From Hydrogenophilaceae bacterium (GTDB lineage Bacteria > Pseudomonadota > Gammaproteobacteria > Burkholderiales > Thiobacillaceae): a stretch of DNA of 64,000 nucleotides. The translations under genes were made by a program, and so were the position numbers. This document shows, in pieces, positions 50,433-58,707 of the stretch; position 1 is the first letter of the stretch; each line of letters opens with the position of its first letter. Below the pieces are notes generated by a model. It searched no databases, had not been told where the DNA came from, and was given only the letters and a program-made list of their open reading frames with translations. Location of the stretch: contig JANJWO010000018.1 in NCBI GenBank assembly GCA_024709485.1, positions 33,851 through 97,850 on the forward strand, read 5' to 3'.

Positions 50433-51473
50433 ATGAAAATCATGATCGTCACCGACGCCTGGCAGCCGCAGGTCAACGGCGTGGTGCGCACCCTCGCCAC
50501 CACGCGGCGCGAACTGCAGGCCATGGGCCACGAGGTCGAACTCCTGTCGCCGCTGGAGTTTGCCACCCTGCCCTGCCCGACCTATCCCGACATCCGCCTG
50601 TCCGTGCTGCCCGGCAAGGGCGTCGCGCAACGCATGCGCGACTTCGCGCCGCACGCGCTGCACATCGCCACCGAAGGGCCGCTCGGCCTGGCGGCGCGGC
50701 GCTACGCGCTGAAGCACGGCCTGCCCTTCACCACCGCCTACCACACGCGCTTTCCGGAATACGTCGAGGCGCGCTTCAGGCTGCCGCTGTCCTGGACCTA
50801 CCGCTTCCTGCGCTGGTTCCACGCGCCTGCGCGCGCGGTGATGGCGCCCACCCCGAAAGTCAAAGCCGACCTCGAAGCCTGGGGTTTCGGCAATGTGGTG
50901 CTGTGGTCGCGCGGCGTCGACCTCGACGTGTTCCGGCCGCAGGCGGTCAAGCGGCTCGACAGCGCGCCGCCGATCTTCCTCTATGTCGGCCGCGTGGCGG
51001 TGGAGAAGAACATCGAGGCCTTCCTCGAACTCGACCTGCCCGGCTCCAAGTGGGTGGTGGGCGACGGCCCGGCCCTGGCCGGGCTGCGCGCCAGGTACGC
51101 GGACGCGAACTATCTGGGCGTGCTCGAGCAGCGCGCGCTGGCCGAAGTGTATGCCTCAGCGAATGTTTTCGTGTTCCCCAGCAAGACCGACACCTTCGGC
51201 CTGGTGCTGCTCGAGGCCATGGCCTGCGGGCTGCCGGTGGCGGCCTATCCCGTCACCGGGCCGATCGACGTGCTCGGCGATTCGAATGCGGGGGTGATGC
51301 GCGAGGACTTGCGGGAAGCCTGCCTCGCCGCGCTGGACATAGACCGCAGCACGGCGCGCGCGCATGCCGAGCAGTACTCCTGGCGCGCCGCGACCGAGCA
51401 GTTCCTCGGCCATCTGCAGGTGTCGGAAAAGCCGCTCGAAGCCGGCACGCGCTCACGCGCCGCGGCGGCCTGA
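50433..51473 (+). CDS. GT4-family glycosyltransferase
   Basis: A 346-residue GT-B glycosyltransferase. N-domain: MKIMIVTDAWQPQVNGVVRT, ALHIATEGPLGLAARRYALK, FTTAYHTRFPEYVEARF. C-domain donor site: FLYVGRVAVEKNIEAFLELD, VVGDGP, and the E-x7-E motif FPSKTDTFGLVLLEAMACGL. It resembles GDP-mannose-dependent alpha-mannosyltransferases; donor and acceptor are unproven. AAAGGAG precedes the ATG at 50433. The same frame is open for 2.9 kb upstream, but that is a shadow of ppk1 and the phosphoesterase. Its 3' end overlaps the DUF488 gene tail-to-tail by 21 bases. Confidence 0.88.
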   Translation: MKIMIVTDAWQPQVNGVVRTLATTRRELQAMGHEVELLSPLEFATLPCPTYPDIRLSVLPGKGVAQRMRDFAPHALHIATEGPLGLAARRYALKHGLPFTTAYHTRFPEYVEARFRLPLSWTYRFLRWFHAPARAVMAPTPKVKADLEAWGFGNVVLWSRGVDLDVFRPQAVKRLDSAPPIFLYVGRVAVEKNIEAFLELDLPGSKWVVGDGPALAGLRARYADANYLGVLEQRALAEVYASANVFVFPSKTDTFGLVLLEAMACGLPVAAYPVTGPIDVLGDSNAGVMREDLREACLAALDIDRSTARAHAEQYSWRAATEQFLGHLQVSEKPLEAGTRSRAAAA

Positions 51474-51836
51474 GCCGGGTTTGCGCCCGGCCGCTTTCTC
51501 GAGGTATTGCTTGAGCACCACGGCCTGGTTGTGTTGCTCGTCCTTCGCGCCATAGAGCAGCGTGACGGTGCCGCGGCGGGCGTGCGCCGCCAGCTGCTCG
51601 ACTTCTGCGGGATTGCCGTCCAGTTCCTCGACATAGCGCTTGCGGAATTCCGCCCACTTCTCGGGATCGTGGGCGAACCATTTGCGCAATTCCGCGCTGG
51701 GCGCGATTTCCTTGAGCCACAGATCGACATGGGCGGTGTCCCGCGCGATGCCGCGCGGCCACAGGCGGTCCACCAGCACGCGGAAGCCGTCTTCCGGGGC
51801 ATAGGGTGCGTAGACGCGTTTCAGCAGTACGGCCAT
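51453..51836 (-). CDS. DUF488 family protein
   Basis: A 127-residue protein of the DUF488 family: MAVLLKRVYAPYAPEDGFRV, LVDRLWPRGIARDTAHVDLW, LRKWFAHDPEKWAEFRKRY, GTVTLLYGAKDEQHNQAVVL. These are the canonical 'R..V.DG.RVLVDRLWPRG' and 'LLY.AKD..HN.A' blocks. The function is unknown; it is soluble. The ATG at 51836 is the first in a plausible protein frame. Its end overlaps the end of the glycosyltransferase gene. Confidence 0.9.
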   Translation of the reverse strand: MAVLLKRVYAPYAPEDGFRVLVDRLWPRGIARDTAHVDLWLKEIAPSAELRKWFAHDPEKWAEFRKRYVEELDGNPAEVEQLAAHARRGTVTLLYGAKDEQHNQAVVLKQYLEKAAGRKPGSGRRGA

Positions 51837-51933
51837 GTCGGTACGAGGCCTCCCGAGGCAAGCACTTTGGCCAAAATCTACGCCTTCAGGCATCTGCGGG
51901 CAAGGGCTTTCCCCAAAGCGCGCTTCGGGGCGT

Positions 51934-53418
51934 TCAGTCGTACTGCACCCGCACGCCGACGCTGCGCCAGTGCGCGGCCTCCTCCTCGAACGCCCGCCGG
52001 GTGAGCGCATTGGCTTCCAGCCAGGCGGGCGGCAGGCGCAGGCGGTAGCCCTTGGGGGTCGCTTCCGGCCGCACCTCGGACAGGTCGGGCGCGGCGCGAT
52101 TGCGGCACAGCAGCACGGCCTGCCGCAGCAGCCATGCCAGGGTGCGATCGGTGTCGGAAAGCGCGCCCCCGCCAACGAAGTGCGGCGTCTTGGCCAGCGC
52201 GCCGCGCTGGGCGCGCACCAGCAGCGCGAGGCGCGCCTGGTCGGTGCGCGAGAAGCCGGGCATGTCCGCGTTTTCCAGAATGTAGGCGCCGTGCTTGTGA
52301 TAGCTGGAGTGGGCGATGGAAATGCCGATTTCGTGCAGGCGCGCGGCCCAGGACAGGAAGCGCCCCGCTTCCCGCTTCTCGCTCTTGCCGGCCGGCGCCA
52401 CGTCCTTGAACAGGCGCAGCGCCAGCGCCTCCACGCGCGCCGCCTGCCTGGTGTCGACGTGGTAGCGGCGCATGAATTCGGCCACGGTTTCCTCGCGCAT
52501 GTCGCGCGCGGACATGCGCCCCAGCAGATCGTAGAGGATGCCTTCGCGCAGCGCGCCGGATGCCGGGTTCAGCCGGCCGATGCCGAGTTCGGCGAACAGG
52601 CCGGAGAGGATGGCGAAGCCGCCGGCCAGCACCGGTTTGCGGTCGGCGCGCAGGCCGGGCAGATCCAGCTTGTCGATGTGCCCGGCCTTGAGCATGGCCT
52701 CGCGCAGCCGCGCCATGCCCTCGGCGGTGATGCCCTGGCTCCAGCCGCTGGCTTCGAGGATGTCGGCGATGGCGCGGATGCTGCCGGAGGAGCCGATGGC
52801 CTCGTCCCAGCGCGTCTTGCCGAAATCCGCCTCGATGGCCTGGGCGATGAGGCGCGCCTCCAGTTCGGCCTCTTTCATGGCGGCCTTGTCCAGCTTGCCG
52901 TCGGGAAAGAAGCGCAGGGAAAAATTGACGCAGCCCATCAGCAAGCTTTCGCGGCTTTCCTGCCTGACGCCGCTGCCGATGATGCACTCGGTGGAGCCGC
53001 CGCCGATGTCGATCACCAGGCGGCGGCCAGGCGACGGCGGCAGGCTCTGGCTGACGCCGAGATAAATCAGCCGCGCCTCCTCGCGGCCGGCGATGATTTC
53101 GATGGGGAAGCCGAGCGCCTGCTCGGCCCGCTCCAGAAACATGTCGGCGTTCTTGGCCACGCGCAAGGCGCTGGTGCCGACGCAGCGCACCGCGCCTTCG
53201 GGCAGGCCGCGCAGGCGTTCGTTGAAGCGCCTGAGGCAGTCGAGCGCGCGCTGCTGCGAGTCTTCATCCAGGCGCTTGTGCTGGTCGAGGCCGGCCGCCA
53301 GACGCACCGCCTCCTTGAGGCCGTCAAGCAGGTAGAGCTGCTCGCCCTGCACCCGCGCCACCTGCAGCTTGAAGCTGTTGGAGCCGAGGTCGACTGCGGC
53401 CAGCGTTTGATAGCCCAT
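51934..53418 (-). CDS. ppx: Exopolyphosphatase Ppx
   Basis: A 494-residue ASKHA-fold phosphatase removing terminal phosphate from polyphosphate or pppGpp. N-domain: LAAVDLGSNSFKLQVARVQ (phosphate 1 loop), RCVGTSALRVAKNADMFL, EEARLIYLGV, and RRLVIDIGGGSTECIIG (phosphate 2 loop). The second half has SSGSIRAIADIL and a HD-like C-domain (RLHEIGISIAHSSYHKHGAY). Length matches proteobacterial Ppx. With ppk1 and CYTH-CHAD within 8 kb it completes the polyphosphate set. Confidence 0.95.
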   Translation of the reverse strand: MGYQTLAAVDLGSNSFKLQVARVQGEQLYLLDGLKEAVRLAAGLDQHKRLDEDSQQRALDCLRRFNERLRGLPEGAVRCVGTSALRVAKNADMFLERAEQALGFPIEIIAGREEARLIYLGVSQSLPPSPGRRLVIDIGGGSTECIIGSGVRQESRESLLMGCVNFSLRFFPDGKLDKAAMKEAELEARLIAQAIEADFGKTRWDEAIGSSGSIRAIADILEASGWSQGITAEGMARLREAMLKAGHIDKLDLPGLRADRKPVLAGGFAILSGLFAELGIGRLNPASGALREGILYDLLGRMSARDMREETVAEFMRRYHVDTRQAARVEALALRLFKDVAPAGKSEKREAGRFLSWAARLHEIGISIAHSSYHKHGAYILENADMPGFSRTDQARLALLVRAQRGALAKTPHFVGGGALSDTDRTLAWLLRQAVLLCRNRAAPDLSEVRPEATPKGYRLRLPPAWLEANALTRRAFEEEAAHWRSVGVRVQYD

Positions 53419-53429
53419 TATTCAAGACT

Positions 53430-53508
53430 CAAGATTCAAGTTACAAGTCACAAGGTTTTTTCTTGAAGGCGCGCAGCGCTGCTCTTGCAGCTTGCCTCTT
53501 GCATCTCG
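53430..53508 (+). repeat. Dispersed repeat family B, copy 2 (79 bp)
   Basis: CAAGATTCAAGTTACAAG at its left end and 79 bases in length, alignable without gaps to 30701-30779 (about a dozen differences). It fills the gap between the CobD-like gene and ppx; its left boundary is 11 bases from the ppx start. Confidence 0.75.
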
Positions 53509-53512
53509 TCTC

Positions 53513-54421
53513 TCAGGCCGCCCAGCCGGCGAGCATGAACAGCATCGCCAGCACCAGCCACGCCGCCAGGCCGCGCCAGATCATGCTGATGGCGCTGTCG
53601 ATCTGGTCGGCGTCCGGTTCGTCGCCCAGGCCGATTTCGCCGCGCGCCTGCCATTGCCCGCCCACGGTCAGCGGCTTGCCGAGCTTCACGCCCATGGCGC
53701 CGGCGCCCGCAGCCAGGGCCAGGGTTTCCTCGGTCTCGGGCCAGGCCTGCATCTGAGTGCGCCAGCAGTAGAGCGCATCCTCGAAATTGCCGGCCACGGC
53801 GTAGGTCAGCGCCGTCAGCCTGAGCGGCAGCCAGTTGAGGGCATGGAAGATTTTGTCGGCCGCACCGGAAAACGGCGGGCTCGCCTCGCGCCAGCGCCAC
53901 GACAGCACGGAAGCGAGGCGGAACAGCACCGCGCCCGCCGGGCCCAGCAGGACGAACCAGAACAACACGCCGAAGGTTTGCCGGTGGCTGCTCAGGAACA
54001 GGGATTCGATGGTGGCGGAGGCGACTTCGCCCGCCGTCAAGGCGTCCGCATCGGCGCCGCGCCAGTCGCGCAATGCGGCACGCGCCGCGTCCAGCTGACC
54101 GGCGCGCAGCTTGGCGGCGATATCCTGCGCGATGCGGCTGTAATACCTGAGCCCCATGGTGAGATAAAGCACGCCCACGCCCCAGGCCCAGCCGAGCAGG
54201 AAATTCAGTCCGGCCAGCCAGTCCCCGATCGCCCAGACCAGGAAAACGATGGGCAGCACGCCGATGCACCAGGCGATTGCGCCATGCAATTGCTCGCCGC
54301 CGTCGAGCTTCTCGCGCAGCAGGGAAGCGAACTGCACGAAATATTCGTAATGCCGCAGCGGCCGTCTGAGCGGGCGGGCATGTTCGATCGCGAGTGCGGC
54401 AAGCAGGCTGAAAAAGATCAT
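53513..54421 (-). CDS. CobD/CbiB-family membrane protein
   Basis: A 302-residue integral membrane protein (helices LLAALAIEHARPL, GAIAWCIGVLPIVFLVWAIG, GVLFWFVLLGPAGAVLFRLA and a C-terminal WLVLAMLFMLAGWA). It resembles the CobD/CbiB family, with RQTFGVLFWFVLLGPAGA and FHALNWLPLRLTALTYAVAG matching the conserved 'E...V...F....GP.GA..YR' and 'LPARLTAL' blocks. True CobD makes adenosylcobinamide phosphate. The absence of other cobalamin genes nearby suggests the divergent AmpE/CobD-like group with unknown role. ATG overlaps the upstream stop. Confidence 0.75.
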   Translation of the reverse strand: MIFFSLLAALAIEHARPLRRPLRHYEYFVQFASLLREKLDGGEQLHGAIAWCIGVLPIVFLVWAIGDWLAGLNFLLGWAWGVGVLYLTMGLRYYSRIAQDIAAKLRAGQLDAARAALRDWRGADADALTAGEVASATIESLFLSSHRQTFGVLFWFVLLGPAGAVLFRLASVLSWRWREASPPFSGAADKIFHALNWLPLRLTALTYAVAGNFEDALYCWRTQMQAWPETEETLALAAGAGAMGVKLGKPLTVGGQWQARGEIGLGDEPDADQIDSAISMIWRGLAAWLVLAMLFMLAGWAA

Positions 54422-54951
54422 GGCGCGGCGATTTCGACTGTCAGCTCGCCGACCTGCGTCGGCGTGCCGGAGGGGCGGTATATCTCCACCGCCGGCATGG
54501 TGATGTCCCGGCCCGCGGGCGCCAGCCAGTCGGCCAGCGCCTGATAGGCCTTGCTCGGGGCCAGCGCGACCGCGGCGCGCACGCTCGCCGCCAGCACCCG
54601 CCGGCGCGGGATGGCTTCACTCATCAGTTCGGGGGGCAGTTTGGCGTCCGCCGGCACCCGATAGCCCGTCCTGGCGCGCTGCTCCGCCTTGGGCGTCTTG
54701 CGCGGGTCGGTGAGCAGCACGGTGATGGTGTCGCCCGGCGCGATGCCCGCCTGTTCGAGCAGCGCGTACACCTTGGCCTGGGTTTTCGGCAGCCCGCCCA
54801 GATCGCCGTCGTGCTCGAGGTAGGCGTAGAAATGCGGGCCCGATTCCATTTCCGCCACGCTGACGCGGTTGAAGCCGCCCCACCACCAGTAGATCGCCAG
54901 CAGGGGCAGCACGAACGCCAGAAGAATTGCCGGCCACTGTTTCCTGATCAA
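54418..54951 (-). CDS. GyrI-like domain membrane-anchored protein
   Basis: A 177-residue protein. One N-terminal hydrophobic helix (AILLAFVLPLLAIYWWWGGF) anchors a soluble domain (YAYLEHDGDLGGLPKTQAKV, then TVLLTDPRKTPKAEQRARTG YRV) resembling GyrI-like small-molecule-binding domains. The TTG at 54951 has AGGAG 7 bases upstream and is preferred to the open frame further upstream. Coupled by ATGA to the CobD-like gene. Ligand unknown. Confidence 0.65.
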   Translation of the reverse strand: MIRKQWPAILLAFVLPLLAIYWWWGGFNRVSVAEMESGPHFYAYLEHDGDLGGLPKTQAKVYALLEQAGIAPGDTITVLLTDPRKTPKAEQRARTGYRVPADAKLPPELMSEAIPRRRVLAASVRAAVALAPSKAYQALADWLAPAGRDITMPAVEIYRPSGTPTQVGELTVEIAAP

Positions 54952-55037
54952 GACCTTATCTCCTTTTGCCCGCGAAGATAACACACGCACCTTATAATTT
55001 GGTTTCTTCCGCGCCCGCGTCGCAACCGGAGAACCGC

Positions 55038-55988
55038 ATGTTCAGAATCCTGTCGCTGCTCGTCCTGCTCGGCCTGGCCGGCCTGGCCCATGCGCTCGAC
55101 GCGGCGGCCACCGTGCCGATGCAGGCGGTGAAAGTCGGCCAGCACAGCTATTACATCGAAGGCCAGGCCGGGCAGGCCTCGAGCGAGAACCAGGGCTTCA
55201 TGTCGAATGCCGGCTTCGTGGTCACCCGCGACGGCGTGGTGGTGTTCGACGCCCTCGGCACCGTCCCGCTCGCCCGCAAGATGCTCGGCCTCATCCGCCA
55301 AATCACGCCGCTGCCCGTCAAGCGCGTGATCGTCAGCCACTATCACGCCGACCATTTCTACGGCCTGCAGGTGTTCAAGGAGCAGGGCGCGGAAATCTGG
55401 GCGCACACGAATGCGCGCGGCCTCACCCGCAGCGAGGCCGCCATGCAGCGCCTGGAACAGCGCAAGCAGGATCTGTTTCCCTGGGTGGACGAGCACACCC
55501 GCTTCATCGATCCGGACGTCTATCTCGAGGGCGATGCCGACTTCGCGCTGGGCGGGGTGCATTTCGGCATCCGCCACGTGGGCCCGGCGCACAGCGCGGA
55601 AGACCTGGCAATGTTCGTGCAGGAGGACGGCGTCCTGTACGCGGGCGACCTGGTGTTCAAGGGGCGCGTGCCCTATGTCGGCGACGCCGACTCCGCGGCC
55701 TGGCTCGCCTCGCTGGACAAGCTCACGGCGATGAAGCCGAAAGTGATGGTGCCGGGGCACGGCGCGGTCAGCCGCGAACCGGCGCAGGACCTCGCGCTCA
55801 CCCGCGACTACCTGACTTATCTGCGCAGCGAGATCGGCAAGGCGGTGGCCGATCTGGAGCCCTTCGAAGAAGCCTATGCGCGCATCGACTGGTCGCGCTT
55901 CAGCGGCCTGCCCGCCTTCGAGGCGGCCAACCGGCCGAACGCCTACAACACCTATCTGCTGATGGAGCGCGAGCTGCTGAGCCGGTGA
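55038..55988 (+). CDS. Exported MBL-fold hydrolase (SoxH-like)
   Basis: A 316-residue metallo-beta-lactamase fold protein with a signal peptide (1-18, ends AHA-L). Metal ligands: VIVSHYHADHFYGLQVF (HxHxDH), IRHVGPAHSAEDLAMFV, LYAGDLVFKG, and VPGHGAVSREP near the C-terminus. This order resembles the SoxH and quinoprotein-associated relatives that act in the periplasm. Substrate not known. The ATG at 55038 starts the signal peptide. Divergent from the GyrI-like gene; a TATAAT at 54993-54998 may be its -10 box, although no good -35 box is at the right distance. Confidence 0.82.
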   Translation: MFRILSLLVLLGLAGLAHALDAAATVPMQAVKVGQHSYYIEGQAGQASSENQGFMSNAGFVVTRDGVVVFDALGTVPLARKMLGLIRQITPLPVKRVIVSHYHADHFYGLQVFKEQGAEIWAHTNARGLTRSEAAMQRLEQRKQDLFPWVDEHTRFIDPDVYLEGDADFALGGVHFGIRHVGPAHSAEDLAMFVQEDGVLYAGDLVFKGRVPYVGDADSAAWLASLDKLTAMKPKVMVPGHGAVSREPAQDLALTRDYLTYLRSEIGKAVADLEPFEEAYARIDWSRFSGLPAFEAANRPNAYNTYLLMERELLSR

Positions 55989-56012
55989 ACGCCAGCCGGC
56001 GGGGGCCCGGGC

Positions 56013-58274
56013 TCAGCCCGGGCTGCCGGTCAGCAGCGCGGTGTTGCCGAAATGCATCTCCTCCTGCGCCCGCTCGACCATGAACGAGCGGCCGAAATGG
56101 GCCTTGACCGCGTCGGGCGGCATGGGCTTGCCGACCAGATAGCCCTGGATTTCGTCGCAGCCGATTTCCTTCAGGAAGGCGGCAACCTCCATCGTCTCCA
56201 CGCCTTCCGCCACCACGCGCAAATCGAGCAGATGCGCGAGACGGACGATGGCGTTGGCGATTTCCGCGTCCTCCTTGTCGATCAGCACGTCGCGCACGAA
56301 GCTCTTGTCGATTTTCACGATGTCGATGGGCAGGCGCTTGAGCTGCCGCAGGTTGGAATGGCCGGTGCCGAAGTCGTCGATCATCATCTGGATGCCGTGC
56401 CGGCTCAGCTCCGCGAGCACCTGCATGGTGGTCTTGGGATTGTCCATGGCGGTGCTTTCGGTGATTTCGAGGCCGAGATAGGCCGGGTTCATGCCGGTGT
56501 CCTCGATGGCCAGCAGGATCTCGCGCGCCAGGCCGCCGTGCGAAAACTGGCGCGGCGACAGGTTGACCGAAACCATGGGCGGGTTGAGCCCGGCCTCGCG
56601 CCAGGCCACCCATTGCCGGCAGGCGGTTCTCAGCACCCAGTGCCCCAGCGGCACGATGAGGCCGGTGTCCTCCGCCACCGGGATGAACTTGTCCGGGCCG
56701 ACGAGGCCGGTGCCGCCCGGCGTCATCCAGCGGATCAGCGCCTCCATGCCGACCATGCGGCCGCTGGTCAGATCGATCTTGGGCTGGTAGAGCAGCGCGA
56801 AATCGTCATTGCGCAGCGCGCGGCGGATGCCGTTTTCGATCACCAGCTGCTCGTGCGCGGCGGCATTCATGTCCTCGCTGAAATATTCGAAGCCGCTGCG
56901 CCTGAGCTTGGCCTTGTACATGGCCATGTCGGCCTGCCGCAACAGGGTGTTGGCGTCGCTGGCGTCGTCCGGATACACGCTGATGCCGATGCTGGCCGAT
57001 ATCGAATAGGTATGGCCGTCGATCTTGAACGGCTCGTTGAGCGTCTCGATCACCTTCTGCGCCACGCGGCTTGCCGCGCGCAGGGTCTTGGGGTGGCTCA
57101 TCACCACGGCGAACTCGTCGCCGCCCAGGCGCGCGACGAAATCGTCGCCGCGCAGCACCGCGCCCAGTCGGTCGGCGATGATGCGCAGCACTTCGTCGCC
57201 GACGCCGTGCCCGCGGGAATCGTTGATGTGCTTGAAACGGTCGAGATCGATGAACAGGAGCGAAACCTGGCCGCCCTTGCGCGCGCACTGCACGATGACA
57301 TGCTCGAGATAGACCTGGAAATAGCTGCGGTTGGGCAGCCCGGTGAGGGGGTCGTGGTTGGCCAGCCGGTCGAGTCGCAGCTCGGATTCGCGCCTTTCCG
57401 CCAGCGCCGCCGCCACCAGCATGCCGCTGACGGCCAGGCTGAGCGTCGTCACCTGAACGTTCAGCAACTCGAGCAGCGGCACCTGCCATTCCGCGCCGCT
57501 CAGCGTGGCGGACTCGCTGGCGGTGCGCACGAGGCTGACGATCAGCACCAGCGCAGTCGTCGCTCCCGCGGAAAAGCGCAGCGCCACCCACAAGACCAGC
57601 GGAAACAGCAGATATTCGCCGATCTTCCAGGCCTGCTGGCTGCCCGTCCCCAGCAGGAGCCAGATGACCAGCAGGCTCGCCGCCGCCACGGCCGCCCACT
57701 CCAGCCGGAAAACCCTTCTTTGCACGCGCCAGTCGTAGGCATTGGCCGTGAGCAGCACGGGCGCCAGCAGGATCGCGCCGGTCAGGCCGGACGACCACAG
57801 CGCCCACAGCCCCGGCCAGAACTGCGCCTGCGGCAGCGAGCCGAACTTGATTCTGGCCGCCGCCGCGACCAGGGCGGAGGCAAGCGTGCCGGCGGGAACG
57901 GCCAGCAGGCAGAAGCGGCCGATGTCGCTCACCGAGCCGAAAGACAAGACTCTGCCGGGCCTGCTGGCGATCCAGAAAACGACCGTTGCGCCCAAGGCCT
58001 CGCCCAGGGCGAGATAAGGCAGGACCGGGAAGCCGGCATGGCCCCAACCGGCCGCGAGCGCGCCGAGGAAAACGCCGGCAATGCCGGCCGGCCCGAAGCG
58101 TATGGCGGCGGCTGCGCCCACGCCCGACGCCAGCCAGACCGCCGACATCGCGTCGAAGCGGCCGCCCAGATGCAAGCCCAGCCTGCCGAGCGCGAAATAG
58201 GCCAGCGCCGTGCCCAGCGCAAGCAGGCCGAAACGCCGGATGCGCCCGGCATCAAGCCGCGCGGATAAGCTCAT
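56013..58274 (-). CDS. MASE1-GGDEF-EAL cyclic-di-GMP protein
   Basis: A 753-residue membrane protein. Residues 1-300 hold eight or so helices of the MASE1 sensor type (ALAYFALGRLGLHLGGRFDA, AVWLASGVGAAAAIRFGPA). GGDEF follows, with NHDPLTGLPNRSYFQVYLEH and intact RLGGDEFAVV (about 382), and then EAL with MEALIRWMTPGG (about 508), DDFGTGHSNLRQLK and VVAEGVETMEVAAFL. It could make or degrade cyclic-di-GMP. The same window carries a large adhesin at its right edge, which in LapA-type systems is controlled by cyclic-di-GMP, a possible link only. Confidence 0.92.
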   Translation of the reverse strand: MSLSARLDAGRIRRFGLLALGTALAYFALGRLGLHLGGRFDAMSAVWLASGVGAAAAIRFGPAGIAGVFLGALAAGWGHAGFPVLPYLALGEALGATVVFWIASRPGRVLSFGSVSDIGRFCLLAVPAGTLASALVAAAARIKFGSLPQAQFWPGLWALWSSGLTGAILLAPVLLTANAYDWRVQRRVFRLEWAAVAAASLLVIWLLLGTGSQQAWKIGEYLLFPLVLWVALRFSAGATTALVLIVSLVRTASESATLSGAEWQVPLLELLNVQVTTLSLAVSGMLVAAALAERRESELRLDRLANHDPLTGLPNRSYFQVYLEHVIVQCARKGGQVSLLFIDLDRFKHINDSRGHGVGDEVLRIIADRLGAVLRGDDFVARLGGDEFAVVMSHPKTLRAASRVAQKVIETLNEPFKIDGHTYSISASIGISVYPDDASDANTLLRQADMAMYKAKLRRSGFEYFSEDMNAAAHEQLVIENGIRRALRNDDFALLYQPKIDLTSGRMVGMEALIRWMTPGGTGLVGPDKFIPVAEDTGLIVPLGHWVLRTACRQWVAWREAGLNPPMVSVNLSPRQFSHGGLAREILLAIEDTGMNPAYLGLEITESTAMDNPKTTMQVLAELSRHGIQMMIDDFGTGHSNLRQLKRLPIDIVKIDKSFVRDVLIDKEDAEIANAIVRLAHLLDLRVVAEGVETMEVAAFLKEIGCDEIQGYLVGKPMPPDAVKAHFGRSFMVERAQEEMHFGNTALLTGSPG

Positions 58275-58306
58275 GCCTTTGTCGCGGGGCGCCGGCGAGG
58301 CGCGGC

Positions 58307-58576
58307 TCAGGCTTGCGGGCGGTCATCGACTTCGGCCTGCACCGATTCGAGCGCGTCTTTCAGCGCTTCTTCGGGCAGCGCGTTCAACTGCTCGGCGAGC
58401 AGTTCCGCGGCATCGATGGTGTCTTCGTCATCGGGCAGACAATCGCTGTCGAGATTGGCCACCAATACCGCCGCCGCCCCCACGACCTGGAGCAGGCGCT
58501 GACGCTCGCCGATGAGCATCTCGATCTCCTTGCGGAGCAGGTGGACTTCCTCATCCTTCAAAGCGTGTATGGTCAT
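58307..58576 (-). CDS. Small coiled-coil protein of unknown function
   Basis: An 89-residue, acidic, helical protein (MTIHALKDEEVHLLRKEIEM, then LIGERQRLLQVVGAAAVLVA). A short hydrophobic stretch VVGAAAVLVANL divides two helical parts. No family recognised. ATG at 58576 is chosen because the longer frame has no supporting features. It lies 32 bases upstream of the MASE1-GGDEF-EAL gene on the same strand and is probably co-transcribed. Confidence 0.6.
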   Translation of the reverse strand: MTIHALKDEEVHLLRKEIEMLIGERQRLLQVVGAAAVLVANLDSDCLPDDEDTIDAAELLAEQLNALPEEALKDALESVQAEVDDRPQA

Positions 58577-58707
58577 GCGTGCCTCCCTCCGTTGAGTCTG
58601 TCCGAAGTGTACCCACAAGCGCGGCATGGCGAAATACCCGGCAAGGGATACATCTTTGCCGGCACATCCGTGGATAATGCGGGCTTTAGTTTTTTCCGTC
58701 CCGGCGC

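Noticed and set aside
47511..51473. A 1320-codon rightward frame covering ppk1, the LpxH-like gene and the GT4 gene
   Set aside because: Only its last 346 codons, from the ATG at 50433 behind AAAGGAG, look like protein. The earlier part is out of frame with ppk1 and the phosphoesterase and is a shadow.
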